In this document: positions 18,779 through 31,168 of the stretch, piece after piece
How the letters are laid out: each line of letters starts with the position of its first letter
Numbering within the stretch: position 1 is the first letter of the stretch
Assembly: GCA_951799425.1 (NCBI GenBank)
Contig: OX637402.1
Span: forward strand, 1,116,501-1,180,500
Reading direction: 5' to 3'
DNA from: Ilex aquifolium
Lineage: Eukaryota > Streptophyta > Magnoliopsida > Aquifoliales > Aquifoliaceae
Length of the DNA: 64,000 nucleotides
Program-made: the position numbers and the translations under genes
Notes under the pieces: model-generated
What the model saw: the letters and a program-made list of their open reading frames with translations, nothing else
Database searches by the model: none
Told to the model about the DNA's origin: nothing

Positions 18779-21766
18779 TTGAGTTTCTTAGCTAGCTTGA
18801 TGGGAGATGACCGAGATAAACTCCACACGGATGTGGAGTTCATTGTATCGGAGTTTTCAGATGTTTTTCCCGAGGAATTACCCGGATTACCGCCACATAG
18901 GGAAATTGAATTCAAGATCGATCTCTATCCGGGAACCGAACCCATATCTATTGCTCCTTACCGGATGGCACCTTTGGAGTTGAAGGAGCTAAGGAAGCAG
19001 TTGGATCATTTGTTGGCGATTGGGTTTATCCGTCTAAGCACTTCACCCTGGGGAGCCCCGGTCCTCTTTGTGAAGAAAACGGATGAGACTCTCCGGTTGT
19101 GCACGGATTACCGGAGGTTGAATCGGGTTACCGTGAAGAATAAATATCCGTTGCCGAGAATTGATGACTTATTTGATCAGTTGAAGGGTTCAAAGTATTA
19201 CTCCAAGATTGATCTTCGCACGGGGTATCATCAGCTACGGATTAAGGAGGAGGATATTCCTAAGACTGTTTTCCGTACCCGGTATGGTCATTTCGAGTAT
19301 ACGGTGATGCCGTTTGGATTGACTAATGCCCCCGCAGCCTTCATGGATTTGATGCACAGAGTCTTCCGGCCTTACCTCGATCAATTTGTCATTGTGTTTA
19401 TTGATGACATATTGGTTTACTCACAGACTCAGGAGGAACATGCTCGTCATCTCTCTAAGGTGCTACAAACATTGAGAGAACATAAGTTATATGCGAAGAT
19501 GAGCAAGTGTGAGTTTTGGATGAAGGAAGTGAAGTTCTTTGGCCATGTTGTGTCCGAGCAAGGAGTAGCGGTTAATCCCGCAAAGATTGAGGCCGTGATG
19601 AAATGGGAACCACCGAAGAATGTGACAGAAGTACGGAGTTTCTTGGGGTTAGCCGGCTATTATCGTAGGTTTGTGGAAGGATTCTCCAAGCTTGCGATGC
19701 CGATGACTCGCCTTACAAAGAAGGGAGAAAAATTCATGTGGACTCAAGCGTGTGAGCTAGCCTTTCGCACCTTGAAGGAGAAGTTGACGACGGCTCCTGT
19801 CCTCATTATTCCGAGTAGTGGGGAAGGATACGATGTGTACACCGATGCTTCGCTACGAGGCTTGGGATGTGTGTTGATGCAAGGAGGGAAGGTGGTCGCT
19901 TATGGCTCGAGGCAACTCAAGGTTCATGAGCAGAATTACCCCACCCATGACTTAGAGCTTGCCGCTGTGGTGTTTGCTCTTAAGTTGTGGAGATGTTATT
20001 TATACGGGGAGAAATTTCAAGTGTTCTCGGACCATAAAAGCCTCAAGTATATCTTCACAGAGAAAGACTTGAATCTCCGGCAGAGAAGGTGGATTGAGTA
20101 CTTGGAAGATTATGAGTTCACGCTCAACTACCATCCGGGGAAGGCCAATGTAGTTGCCGACGCTCTTAGCAGGAAGTCTCGGAGTGAAATCAATTCTCTT
20201 GCGGTAAATAGGTGGAAAATGATTGATGCATTGGAGGAGTACGATCTATGGGTGGATGGACCAGAGTATCAACCCTATATATTCAACCTTATAGCTCAAC
20301 CGACGCTTCTGCAACGAGTGGTGGAGTTGCAATGCCTGGATTCGGAACTCGATTTGATTAGAGCCCGATTGGAGAATGGAGAAGTGATGGAAGGATGGTC
20401 TTGGAAAAATGGAGAGTTGAGATATGGGGATAAGCTATGTGTTCCCAATGATTCGTCCCTAAAGGAGGAAATACTTGGAGAGTGTCATCGCTCCAAGTTT
20501 GCTATCCACCCCGGTAGCACAAAGATGTATAGGGACATGAAGCGTCAATACTGGTGGAGGGGAATGAAGCGAGATGTGGCCAAGTATGTGGCAAAATGTG
20601 CGGTGTGCCAACAAGTGAAGATTGAGCATCAAAGGCCAGGAAGAGTCCTACAGTCTTTGCCTATTCCAGAGTGGAAGTGGGATCACATCACCATGGACTT
20701 CGTGTCGGGTTTACCACGGACGTCGCGTGGGCATAATGCAGTGTGGGTCATTGTGGATAGACTCACCAAGTCCGCTCACTTTTTGGGTATGAAGACCACA
20801 GATACATTCGAGACCTTGAGCCAGCTGTATATCCGTGAGATAATGAGATTACACGGTGTTCCGCTCTCGATCGTGTTGGATCGTGACTCTAGGTTTGTGG
20901 CGAGATTCTGGCAGAGTCTACAACAAGCGATGGGGACGGAGTTACATTTCAGTACGGCTTTTCATCCCCAAACGGATGGCCAATCCGAAAGGGTGATCCA
21001 GATTGTGGAGGATATGTTACGCACTTGCGCGTTGGACTTCAATGGGAGTTGGAGCGACCACTTACCGTTGGTGGAGTTTGCTTACAACAACAGCTATCAG
21101 GAAAGTATTGGGATGACACCGTATGAAGCATTGTATGGAAGACCATGCCGATCACCGACGTGTTGGTTAGAAGCTGGTGAGAGTAATTTGTTGGGACCGG
21201 ACATTGTTCGAGAAACTAAGGAGAAGATTCAACTCATCCGAGAGAGGCTACGGACGGCGCAAAGTAGACAGAAGAGCTATGCGGACCACAGACGAAGACC
21301 CTTAGAATTCAAGGTGGGAGACTACGTATTTCTCAAGGTGTCACCCAAGAAGGGCGTGTTTCGATTCAGCAAGAAGGGGAAGCTAGCGCCAAGATATACC
21401 GGACCGTTTGAGATAATCAAAGCGATAGGCAAGGCGGCATATCAACTTCGACTACCAGCCCAGCTATCCGGAGTACATGATGTGTTCCACGTGTCCATGT
21501 TGAGAAGGTGTCAATCGGATGCAACGCCGGTCGTAGACTTGGAAGATATTGAAATTCAAGAGGGAGCAACCTATGAAGAACAACCGTTGAAGATTCTCGA
21601 TGCCAAAGAGAAGGTGCTCCGTAACAAAGTCATCCGACTAGTGAAGGTTTTGTGGCAACACCATGGAGTGGAAGAAGCTACTTGGGAACCGGAGCAAGAA
21701 ATGCGGGAGAAGTATCCACATTTGTTCGCTACTTGTGGTAAGTTTCGAGGACGAAACTTTCTTTAA
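18779..21766 (+). CDS. pol: Chromovirus C pol: RT, RNase H, integrase, chromodomain (995 codons, 5' end lost)
   Basis: Residues count from the first ATG. RT has [42 protein letters not shown] and the catalytic FIDDILVYS near residue 207. RNase H has [32 protein letters not shown] and the closing VADALSRK. The integrase zinc finger has H.....H near 569 and CAVC near 608. The core shows [16 protein letters not shown] and [13 protein letters not shown]. The C-terminus carries a chromodomain-like block ([20 protein letters not shown]) near 955, which in this clade is thought to steer integration to heterochromatin. The frame is open throughout. The true start lies upstream of the Athila B junction. 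Confidence 0.92.
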   Translation: MSFLASLMGDDRDKLHTDVEFIVSEFSDVFPEELPGLPPHREIEFKIDLYPGTEPISIAPYRMAPLELKELRKQLDHLLAIGFIRLSTSPWGAPVLFVKKTDETLRLCTDYRRLNRVTVKNKYPLPRIDDLFDQLKGSKYYSKIDLRTGYHQLRIKEEDIPKTVFRTRYGHFEYTVMPFGLTNAPAAFMDLMHRVFRPYLDQFVIVFIDDILVYSQTQEEHARHLSKVLQTLREHKLYAKMSKCEFWMKEVKFFGHVVSEQGVAVNPAKIEAVMKWEPPKNVTEVRSFLGLAGYYRRFVEGFSKLAMPMTRLTKKGEKFMWTQACELAFRTLKEKLTTAPVLIIPSSGEGYDVYTDASLRGLGCVLMQGGKVVAYGSRQLKVHEQNYPTHDLELAAVVFALKLWRCYLYGEKFQVFSDHKSLKYIFTEKDLNLRQRRWIEYLEDYEFTLNYHPGKANVVADALSRKSRSEINSLAVNRWKMIDALEEYDLWVDGPEYQPYIFNLIAQPTLLQRVVELQCLDSELDLIRARLENGEVMEGWSWKNGELRYGDKLCVPNDSSLKEEILGECHRSKFAIHPGSTKMYRDMKRQYWWRGMKRDVAKYVAKCAVCQQVKIEHQRPGRVLQSLPIPEWKWDHITMDFVSGLPRTSRGHNAVWVIVDRLTKSAHFLGMKTTDTFETLSQLYIREIMRLHGVPLSIVLDRDSRFVARFWQSLQQAMGTELHFSTAFHPQTDGQSERVIQIVEDMLRTCALDFNGSWSDHLPLVEFAYNNSYQESIGMTPYEALYGRPCRSPTCWLEAGESNLLGPDIVRETKEKIQLIRERLRTAQSRQKSYADHRRRPLEFKVGDYVFLKVSPKKGVFRFSKKGKLAPRYTGPFEIIKAIGKAAYQLRLPAQLSGVHDVFHVSMLRRCQSDATPVVDLEDIEIQEGATYEEQPLKILDAKEKVLRNKVIRLVKVLWQHHGVEEATWEPEQEMREKYPHLFATCGKFRGRNFL

Positions 21767-21777
21767 GGGGGGTGGAT
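21764..21777 (+). promoter_or_regulatory. Polypurine tract of chromovirus C
   Basis: TAAGGGGGGTGGAT lies immediately before the LTR start TGTAACACCCC. Confidence 0.8.
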
Positions 21778-23900
21778 TGTAACACCCCGCATTTTCTTTT
21801 ATATATGCATATAGATATATAGATATAGCAAATAATGGTTGTAAAGATGTGGATAGGGGTATTGAAGTGTGTTTGAACTTTGTAAATTTGAAAAGTAAAG
21901 ATTTGAAATGTTAATGAAAATCATAGTTGAAATTTAGTTTTAGTGAGTGAAAATATAAAATGTTAGGTCCTATAACTTGTATTAGATAGGTTTGGTGTAT
22001 AAATATGTGTTGGAGAGGTTTGTGATGGATGTGGTTAGTTTTGGAATGGATTGGAAATGGAAAACAAAAGAAATAGGCAAAACTAGGTAAATGGTACCGG
22101 TACTGAATGGTACCGGTACTGAGTACCGGTACCCCAATTCCAGAAGGTTTCTTGTACCGGTACTGGGTACCGGTACTGAATGGTACCGGTACCGAGTACC
22201 GGTACTACCGAAACCAGACTGTTTATTTTAAGTCGCGAACAAGCCGATTTTTCCTCCACTATAAAATTCATTTTGTCACCTCCTTAGCCTTCATTACACC
22301 ACTCCAAACCCTAGAAAACATAAGAGAGGAAGAGAGAAAGAGAGAAACACAAGATCAAGAGAAAACAAGAGATTGAAGAGTTGATTCAAGATCAAAGCCC
22401 TAATTTTTCCAAGAACATTAAGGTAGGGGATTTCTTCCTATGTTCTTACATTGAGGCTAGGGCTAAATTATATGTATTCTTTTGGTTTAAAATTCTATGT
22501 ACTTGCTATTAAATACTTGATTTCTTGTCTTCTTGCATTCATTTCTTTGTTTTAAACATTTTGGTAGTTGGGTAACTATTAAAGCTATCTTTTGCACTCT
22601 CAAACCCTAGTTTTAAGAAAAATGAATCTTTCTTCTTTACATTTCCTTTGTTCTCACCATCAAAACCTTAGTGCTTGATATTGTACCACCAAATGATGTT
22701 TATGGTGATCTCTTGCTCTTTTTCTTCAATTATGCTATGGTACAAATAGTGAAATTTAGGGATTTCTTGTGAATTGAGAAATGTTTGTAATGATCTCTCT
22801 TGTATGATTGTTGTGATGGACTTGGATTGCCTTCGAGCATTGCCGTAGAGTGTTAGAGGTTAGTCTATTCCGGTGGGGGTGAGATGGTTGCCTAACACTT
22901 GTAGTGGGTGGTTATTTGGTAATAACCACCACTATTGTTCACTGGAGTTCGAACGAGGGGTGGTATACCTTTCCTGGGAAGGGACTCGTCACTGCCATTG
23001 GGATGGTAGACGCCTCTTCCTAAAGTACTTGTGATCGTGATGGTGATTGGTGAACTAGGTATAAGTCGTTGGGTAGATTCATGGGAATCAATCAATATAC
23101 ATGAGAACATGAGATTATTAGTATTGTTACGGAATGGTTTCCAACAAGTGCTTGTGGAGGTATGGGAATCCACAAGGACCTGTTGGAAATGGTTATGGTG
23201 ATAATTGTGACTGAGCTTTACGGTTCATTTAAATTATTGCGAACATTTAAACTTGAGATCTATGTAAAATATCCTGCTTTTCCTTCAAAATGGTATATAT
23301 GCTATTTGTGAAAATGAGACCAACCGTTTTATATGCTTTTCTAAACCTTGTTTGAGTTTGGGAAGATTTTGCTACAGAGCTTCGTGCTCATCCCCTACAA
23401 TTAATATTTTTCAGATTTGGCTTTAGAGGAGGAGCTCGGTGTGAATGAGTCGGGCCTTGGGGAAGCTTCCTTGGAGGGGTACCTAGATCCCGAATGGGAC
23501 ATCTAGAGATATAGCTTATTTTGTTCTAGACTAGGAGATTTATTTCTGAACAATGTAAAGTCTAGATTCTTTTGAAACTCCGCTGCGATATATTCATGTA
23601 ATTCTTTTGGGGAATGTAATTGCTATATCTAGCCTATTCTTTTGTGATAATGTTAAGGATATTATAGATGGTAAATAGAAATTCTATTGTTATTGGATGG
23701 TTAAATGGACCCTGTGTGGTCAAGTTAATAGAATTGCACAGGTTGTGATTTTTGGGTGGAGCTTCCTGTACAAAGGAGACTCTGCCCAAATTTTGTTAAA
23801 ATTAAGAATGTTTCTTATTTGATGGATATATATTTAGTGCTCTCATGATGTGAAGGTTTTAGAATGTAATGCCGTCTAGGGTGGTATTTGGGGTGTTACA
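21778..23900 (+). repeat. 3' LTR of chromovirus C (2123 bp)
   Basis: The LTR starts TGTAACACCCCGCATTTTC and ends TTTGGGGTGTTACA. It aligns at both ends with the LTRs of C2 but differs in the middle and is about 130 bp shorter. No gene is seen inside. Confidence 0.9.
22092..22210 (+). repeat. GTACCGGTAC palindrome array in the LTR of C
   Basis: Seven cores TACCGGTA, mostly within GGTACCGGTACT or GAGTACCGGTACT, are spaced irregularly. The segment preceding it, GGAATGGATTGGAAATGG, also precedes comparable arrays in other LTRs here. Confidence 0.85.
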
Positions 23901-24009
23901 GTTGTAGATATTATGGATGATGAATTACTTATGGATCTTATTAGTTGCTCTCATGATGTGAATGATTTTAAATAGTAATGTCGTCCAAGGGGTATTTTGG
24001 GGCTTTACA
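23901..24009 (+). repeat. Terminal fragment of a second, related LTR
   Basis: The sequence TTGCTCTCATGATGTGAATG...GGGGCTTTACA is a diverged second copy of the last ~105 bp of the LTR that ends just before it. Element C probably inserted beside or into a relative. Confidence 0.6.
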
Positions 24010-24139
24010 GTTTTTACCAGAACACCTGCATCCCCGCCCACACCTCCCCATCACCTGAGCACCAGTCGGAGAGATAGAGAGAGAGAGAGAGAGAGAGATA
24101 GGGGTCCACCTTCGTTGCTTGGTTTGTTGGGTGTGAAGC
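24010..24139. other. Unassigned sequence with a GA microsatellite
   Basis: A short non-element stretch holds a (GA)n run at about 24068-24100. It may be old host sequence. It continues at 27195 beyond solo LTR D1. Confidence 0.5.
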
Positions 24140-24523
24140 TGTGAAACCCCGGAAAATTTAAACTTTGATGAACAAGGGCAAAATGGTAAATTGTCACTCC
24201 GGCTGTAAAACTGAATTTTTCTAGAACTCGGATGACGAAACGGACTTCACCGTTGGATTCGTCTTGCGAAATCTAGTGGACATGTAAAATTTCGTCGAAT
24301 TCCGAGATAGTCGGATTTTTTGCGTTTTACGAGACGGTCGAGTCTCGGGTGACCCCAAAAACGAAATTTTGGGCAAAATGTGAGAAATGTGAAAATAATA
24401 AAATTAAAGTTCATAGAAAATATTTTGAACTTAAACCGGAGCGAAATTTAATTGTTTCGGGATTTAAACGGAACCCGAATAAGTGGAGACGTGTGGCGCG
24501 ATTAGGGCCGCACATTCCGGGAC

Positions 24524-24531
24524 TATAAATA
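24524..24531 (+). promoter_or_regulatory. TATA box of LTR D1
   Basis: TATAAATA in GGGACTATAAATAGGGG has the same context in D2 (31161). Confidence 0.55.
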
Positions 24532-26754
24532 GGGGTTTATTTTTGATATTTTGCAAGAAAATATCACATTTTGCTCCCTTGGTTCAGCCGTTCAAAGAGA
24601 GAGAGAGGGAGAAGAGAGAGAAAAGGGTTTCTTAACCCTTTCTCCGGCGATTTCTCCGGCCTCCGTCGCTCGGACTCCGTCGAGCTAGAAGGGATAAGTG
24701 ATATACGCGACGAGGGCTACGCGTGGGTACCAAAAACAATGGTTTTCACCGAAGGTGAAAAGATGGAAGTGTACGAAAATCAAGCTTCGAGTTGGTTTTC
24801 GGGTCTTGGGAGCTTCCTACGTCGTTCCTCACGCTACAAGAGGTAGGGGTTTCCTACTTTGGTTTATCCCGAACCTAGAATGTGTATTGGAAATGGGTAG
24901 GGTGTTAGAGGCCAATGAACCTTGCCTATTTTGATTTAATTGGTAAAAGAATGGATAGGTTGTTAAGAAAGTACACTTACCTATTGATGCAATTGGGGTA
25001 AACTAATTTTATCCTAAATTGTTTAATAGAAATTGCCTATAGGAATTTCTTGAGAGAAATTGAACAACTTATGTGATAACATGTTGTTTGCCTAGAAGGT
25101 GTTTGTTTAAATGCCTTGGTTGTGGAATTGGTTGTTATTCCAACGAAATTGTGATAACATGTTTAGATGAGTAGAGCTATGTGAAATTATGCACTAAGAT
25201 GCCAATATATGCTCCTTGATGTATTGACATGGTTAAGGAATTTGGTAGTTATATGTTATTGATATAATTGCCATGAACATGTGAAACTATGAATTAATTG
25301 TCCATATGGCATTCATATCATATGGCACATGGCATGGATATGCAATGGTGCATTACATTGCATTGGCATGGAATCATTTATTTCATGGGTGAGTGCATGG
25401 TTGACGTCGATACCCGGCATGGTAATTGACGCAAGGAGTAGTCCAAGTTGCATACATTGCATATGGGATATGGTGTGGCATCACATTCATGGGATGTTAG
25501 CATGAGTGTGGGTGTGTTTGTGCATGGGTATTGTACCACAATCTATGTGGTATTAAATGCAGGTGGACATGAAAAGAGTTGCTCATTGGCGGTCATAGCA
25601 TATTGGGCATAAGGTTGTGTCACATTCATGGGAGTCATTCATGAGTGTGGGTGCATGGTTCATATCAATCATCATGCTTGGTGGTTGGTGGATGGGCTCG
25701 GGAAAGTTGGATTGATTATTCAACTGAGTCGCATGGTTGCATGAAAAAGAAGAAAAAGATTGGGTCGGGGTTAGCAAGAAGGGGCAAGACGACCTCTCGG
25801 GTGCAAGGCCCGGTGTTTCGGATACGCACTTCCGTTGGTATAAGAGCCCATAAAGTGTGTTGGTGTACGCGGCACCGTTGGTGGAAAGAGTCCATAAATC
25901 CCGTGTCGGTTGGGTTCCATTGGTGGAAGTCCATAAACGCCCACCCCAAAGAAAGACCCGGAGATTTTCTTAAATTAGTTATTGGGTGAGTAATACCAAT
26001 GGTGGAGGCTCGGGGTGTGTTACATGATTGAGTCTCATCTCACTCATGGCATGTCGTACACATTGGCATTTGCATTGTGTTGTCGAGCCGGGAAGGGCTC
26101 GGGGTGAGTGCATAAATGAGTCACATCTCATTTCATGATACATCAAACACGTTGGCATTAACATTGTGTTGAGGAGCCAGGGAGGGCTCGGGTTGAGTAC
26201 ATGAGTCTCATCTCATTTCATGGGGCTTAGGTAGCCTGGTTTAACATACATGGCATTGACATGTAAAGGGAGTCAGAGTGGACTCGGGTTGAGTGCACAT
26301 GGGTGGGTCTCACCTCATTCATGACATGACATTATAGCATTACATCATTTAATTGTATATTATTTGATGGAATGGTTACGGATTTATGGATGTTGCATGT
26401 GAACATTTCATATGCATATAGGTTGAGGAGTAGCCTCTGTAGGAAATACTCTACTGGGCGTTGGCTCACCCTATACGGGAACACATTTCAGGTGCAGACT
26501 ATACGCCGGTGGGAGACCCTCATACGGGACCCCAAGAATGAAGAAAAGCCGACTTGTGGCTTTTATGGTTTAACTTGTAAAGTTTTCGTATAAATTCCAT
26601 TTTAATGTGTAAATATATGGAATTGTATTAAATGGACTTCCATGGACTTTTTATAATGTAGAAAACATGAATATATATGTTTGGGTGACCTTGGAAAGGT
26701 TTGAAATGAGTTGAAAATGAAAAATTATTGAAATGGACAAAATCTGCCTTTGAC

Positions 26755-26912
26755 TACCGGTAGTCAACAGGTAGTCGTGGACTAGAAGGGTACAGCTACC
26801 GGTAGTCAACAGGTAGTCGTTGGTTCAGAGGGTTCCAGCTACCGGTAGTTAACAGGTAGTCGTGGTCCAGAAGGTTCCAGCTACCGGTAGTCGATAAACA
26901 GCAACCGGTAGT
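26755..26912 (+). repeat. CTACCGGTAG repeat array in LTR D1
   Basis: The units read CTACCGGTAGTCAACAGGTAGTCG and are repeated with variation about four times. The core TACCGGTA is shared with the arrays in C, C2, D2, D3 and F, but its flanks differ. Confidence 0.8.
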
Positions 26913-27194
26913 CAGTCCAAAAATTCTAAAATTTTAAAATTATTTTGCCAAGCTTTGGGCTTTGAATTTCCTTCTTTTAAATGATCAAATTGGACCCTAA
27001 TGGGGTATGAATCATGGTGTGTTGGACTGGGGTTGGATCAAATGAATGTTGAACCGAATTTTCATTGTGGGTTATAACCTCGGTTTAGGGATGTTATTGA
27101 TGTGGTATCGGGTTAAGCGATATCCACGGATGTTTCCGCGGGTTGACGGGTTGTCAACGGTTAATAAAGGACCCCTGGATTTTGGGGTGTCACA

Positions 27195-27510
27195 GAAGCG
27201 GTGCTTGAAATTGAGATGTGTGATGAAAAGATGATAGATAAATTAGGGCTTCACTTCCAAAAAAAAAAGGGTAAAGTTGTCATTGCGTATCCATATCCTG
27301 TCGGTTGGGATTTAAACCCATGGTGGAGGTGGGTTAATTTTAGCCCATCTATGAGGGTTAAATTACACTGTAGCATTCGGGTCAAGGTTTGACCCATGAT
27401 TTATATCCTGGCTCAATTTTTGCTTCCCAAACAAAAGATTTATGGGACCCACTACATTGTTAATCTATCCTTGTTGTTAATCCACATTATCCCACTACGC
27501 AAACACACCC
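27195..27510. other. Unassigned sequence right of D1
   Basis: No gene or element is recognised. Together with 24010-24139 it is the insertion target of D1. Short words such as GTTTGCGTAGTGGG on the minus strand at the right end hint at a MITE, but I could not find a matching partner end. Confidence 0.35.
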
Positions 27511-27932
27511 TCTGTATATAGAGAGCCTTATTTATATTTGAAGATATATCCATTAGCCGTTACCACTTATCATAATGTCCTCAATTCCACCAATATTTTC
27601 TCAACTCCACCAATATTTCGTCAACTTTCTACAATCAAAAAAGACTAAAAATACTTGAAGTAGGATTGAGTAGTCTTTCACTACTTGATGGGTCCCTCTA
27701 GCCAAGTCACCCATATTGACTAGAAAATATCCAACTATATCAATGCAATATATATGTATGCATGCACTATTATAAAATAATATTTCATACATAATAATTT
27801 CACAAAAATGCATCTATGATATATGTCATGAATAATTCAATATTTAACCAGCAGATTGGGGTTTTAAATATTTCAGATTTGACCACCAACCATGACTTAA
27901 TTAATATCGAGGGATTTTAGCCACATATTCCA
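27511..27932 (-). repeat. Probable 3' LTR of copia E
   Basis: On the minus strand GAAGGAGATAT is followed by TGGAATATGTGGC at 27932, like a polypurine tract and LTR start. A TATAAATA box lies near 27530. The far end is a guess. Confidence 0.45.
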
Positions 27933-27964
27933 ATATCTCCTTCTTGACTACAAGCCCAAGATGT

Positions 27965-28303
27965 TTATTCATAACTTAAACCCATGTCAACAACATGTTG
28001 TTTAAATTCTTCGGTTCCAGTAGGTTTTATCAATGAGTCTGCAACCATATCTTTTGTATAAAGATAATTAATAATAACTTGCTCTTTTTGTATTATATCA
28101 CTTATATAGTGATATTGTAACTCAATATGCTTATATTTGGACCCGATTTCTCCATTTTTAATGGTTTTTACCGTAGCCTCATTATTACAAAAAATACGAA
28201 TAGGCATATTATTTACACATGCAAGCTTTAAATCAGTTAGAAACCATTTCAACCATACGGCCTCAGAAACAAGCATACTACAAGTAACATATTTAGCTTC
28301 CAT
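27965..28303 (-). pseudogene. pol: Copia E RNase H
   Basis: Copia RNase H motifs are present: MEAKYVTCSMLVSEAVWLKW (usually EAEY), IFCNNEATVK, KYKHIELQYHYI and DMVADSLIKP. It is part of a broken pol. Confidence 0.88.
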
Positions 28304-28560
28304 TGTATTTTTATCTATGCAAACTTGTTTTTTGCTAGACCATGAAATAAAACCACCACAAAAAACAATTATATAACCTGTGGTGGATTTTCTATCATTA
28401 AAATCACCAGCAAAATCAGCATCATAATAACCATTAACATTTATATCATTAGCTTGATATGTTAATGAAAAATTTAATGTGCCTTGTATGTATCTAAGTA
28501 CATGTTTTCACAACTAACCAATGAGGTATACCCGGATTACTTTGATATTAACTAATCAAA

Positions 28561-29495
28561 TCAACAAATATAGCTAAGATCTGATCTAATGCATAACATA
28601 TAATACATAAGACTACCAAAAACTTCCGCATAAGGTTTAGATTTCATTTTTTGTATTTCTTCTTCAATTTTAGGAGCCATATTCTTGGACAATTTTGCTC
28701 CTTTGTAAATGGGTGATTCAATAGGTTTACAAGATTCCATTTTGAATTTCTTTAAAATATATTCTAAGTAAGATTTTTGAGACAAACTAAAATTTTCTTT
28801 GCTTTCTATTTCTAGAAATTTTAATTCCAAGTATAATGTGTTTCACCCATATCTTTCATTTCAAACTTAGTGTTTAACCAATCTTTTAGTTCTAAGATTC
28901 TATTTATATCATTATCCGCAAGTAAAATGTTATCCACATATAATAAAAGAATAATATAATAACTCCCACTATTCCAAGTATATATACAATAATCATAGTT
29001 ATTTGGAACAAAATCATAAGATATAATTACATTATGAAAAGTATGATACCATTGCCTCGAGGATTGTTTTAAGCCATATAAGAACTTATTCAATTTGTAC
29101 ACCTTATCTTCTTTACCTTCAACTTGATATCCTCGCGGTTGATAAATATAAATTTCTTCTTTAAATTCACCATTAAGGAAAGCAGTCTTAACGTCTATTT
29201 GATGTAACTCTAGGTCTAAGTATGCAACCACGAACATTAATATTCTTATTGAGGTAAACTTAGCTACGAGAGAATAGGTTTCATCATAATCTATTCCTTC
29301 CTTTTGTGTGTATCCCTTAGCCACTAGGCTAACTTTATATTTATTTATGGATCCATCCGATTCAAATTTCTTTTTAAGGATCCATTTACACCTAATTGCT
29401 TTTCTCTCTTTTCGTAAATCAATTACCTCCCAAATTTTATTTTTCTCTATAGATTGTATTATACTTAATTGCTTTTCTCCATTGTAAATGATCAA
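28561..29495 (-). pseudogene. pol: Copia E reverse transcriptase
   Basis: The blocks IRCKWILKKKFESDGSINKY, VAKGYTQKEGIDYDETYS, HQIDVKTAFLNGEF, LYGLKQSSRQWYHTF and the YVD.ILLA catalytic region are typical copia RT. The connection part (SPIYKGAKLSK, VFGSLMYYML) is also visible. Several breaks. Confidence 0.9.
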
Positions 29496-29954
29496 TTGAA
29501 TTCATAACATCATTAAAATCAATAAGATCATTTATAATTTCTTCACTATTGAATGCATAATAATCTTTTAAGTAGCTAGGTAGATGTCTTCCCCTTTATT
29601 ATTTGCTCTTGTGATTGTATATTTTTATTTTCCTTAGTAATTTCAAATAGTTCAATAATTTTCTCAATTTTATCTAAGTCATCTTCAAAGAAAAATGCAT
29701 CTCTACTTTCGATGACTGCCACTGATCCATTATTATGGTGAATTACAAATCCAATAAAATTTTCACAATAGAATTTTCCATTATTATGGTGAATTATGGT
29801 CAATAGAATTTTCACAATATCCAATAAAATTATATTTTATTGATTTAGGATCTAATTTCCTCTATTATGTCCTAAAATTTTAATATGAGTCAAATTACCC
29901 TAAACTTTTAAGTGAGAAAGATTGATTTTGTACCCCTTCAAATTTTATATGGTG
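29496..29954 (-). pseudogene. Copia E linker between integrase and RT
   Basis: This is decayed AT-rich sequence with an imperfect repeat of TTATTATGGTGAATTA near 29725 and 29780. It ends at the TGGTG target duplication of solo LTR D3. Confidence 0.5.
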
Positions 29955-30240
29955 TGTGACACCCCAATTTCCGGGGGTCCTATATTAACCGTTGACCAAC
30001 CGTCAACCCGCGGAAGTATCCGTGAATGTCCCTTAAACCCGACACCACGTCAAATGACATTCCTTTAACCGGAATCATAACCCACAACTGTAAATTGAAA
30101 TCAATTATTCATTTGGTTTAACCACGACCCAACGCACCTTGATTTACACTCCATTATAGTCCATTTACATTATTGGAGGAAGGGAAAACATAGATTGAAA
30201 ATAGGGCAAAGCAATTTAAAAATCAGTAAATTTTGGAGAG

Positions 30241-30297
30241 TGTACCGGTACACAGTACCTGTACTGTTAACCTACTGGAAAGGGGGTACCGGTACTC
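30241..30297. repeat. GTACCGGTAC-type palindromes in LTR D3
   Basis: GTACCGGTACACAGTACC and GGGTACCGGTACT occur here with a more decayed centre. The position within the LTR matches the arrays in D1, D2 and F. Confidence 0.7.
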
Positions 30298-31160
30298 TCT
30301 GCCCAGTTTTGCCATTTTCAACAATTTTTCATTTCCAATCCATTCAAAATCTTTCCCAATTCATCAAATACATGTTTGACAAGGATTTCCATATAAAACA
30401 TGGTTTGTACAAGTTCTATTACAATTGATTCCATATATTTACATATGAAATGGAATTCTTACAAAAGCTTTACAAAATAACCATAAAAGCCACAAGTCGG
30501 CTTTCTTCAACCTTGAGGCTCGAAATGGGAGCCGTCCGCCGGTGTAAACCTCGCACCTGAAATGTTTTTCCCACAAAGGGTGAGCCACGCTCAATAGGGT
30601 ATCTCCTAATGAGGCTACTCCCCAACCTAAATGCATATGAAATGTTCACATGCCAAAATCAACAATTCATAATATTCCAAGCAAGGAAATATATTCAATG
30701 ATGGAATTTGCAATGCCATGCTTTGGAATGAGGTGAGACCCACTCATGCATATCAACCGAGCCCTTCCCGGCTTGTAAAACCCGGGAAATTTGAACTTTT
30801 TCCAAAAAGGGCAAAATAGTAATTTGCCACTATAATGCGTAGTTAAAATACTCATGTTCTAGACCTCGGATGAGTAAACGGAGTTCGCCGTTGGATTCGT
30901 ATCGCGGAAACGAGTCACCTTGTCAAATTTCGTCGGATTCCGAGATAGTCGAATTTTGCACGTCGTTTGAGGCGACTGCGTGGCGACTTACCTTACGAAC
31001 GTCCCCATAAATAAATTTTATGAAATTTCCTTAAAATTAAGTTAACGTTCAAATAAAATTAATTTGAACTTAAACTAGGATCAAACGAATCGTTTCGGGA
31101 CTAAATCGGACCCGATTAAGCGAGGGACACGTGGCGCGATGTGGGCCGAGTATTTAAAAC

Positions 31161-31168
31161 TATAAATA
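31161..31168 (+). promoter_or_regulatory. TATA box of LTR D2
   Basis: TATAAATA in AAACTATAAATAGGGG matches the position and context in D1. Confidence 0.55.

Larger units (their letters stand above)
18652..23900 (+). mobile_element. Tekay/Del-like chromovirus C, 3' part
   Basis: The piece comprises pol from the protease end onward, a polypurine tract and a complete LTR. The left part is missing behind Athila B. The pol part that is present is uninterrupted, and the LTR shows clear family relation to C2, so this is a young element. Confidence 0.9.
24140..27194 (+). mobile_element. Solo LTR D1 (3055 bp) of a chromovirus family
   Basis: It starts TGTGAAACCCCGG and ends GGGGTGTCACA, flanked by the perfect 5-bp duplication GAAGC (24135-24139 and 27195-27199). 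It has no internal region, so it is a product of LTR-LTR recombination. It aligns along its length with D2, D3 and the LTR of F, for example in the shared ACTCTACTGGGCGTTGGCTC block near 26450. It is longer than its relatives. Confidence 0.88.

Noticed and set aside
22083-22376. ORFs across the TACCGGTA array (YRYRYW/PVPVP repeats)
   Set aside because: They are translations of the palindrome array in the LTR; the same happens at 30195, 32669 and 45193.
24571-24934. 91- and 78-codon ORFs in solo LTR D1
   Set aside because: They lie in the transcribed leader of a solo LTR; relatives D2 and D3 do not keep the frame.
24140-27194. D1 as a host gene with TATA box and 5' leader
   Set aside because: Perfect 5-bp target duplications and alignment with other LTRs identify a solo LTR.
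27195-27510. A MITE bordering the copia LTR
   Set aside because: One end has a suggestive GGGTGTGTTTG word on the minus strand, but no matching inverted end or target duplication was found.
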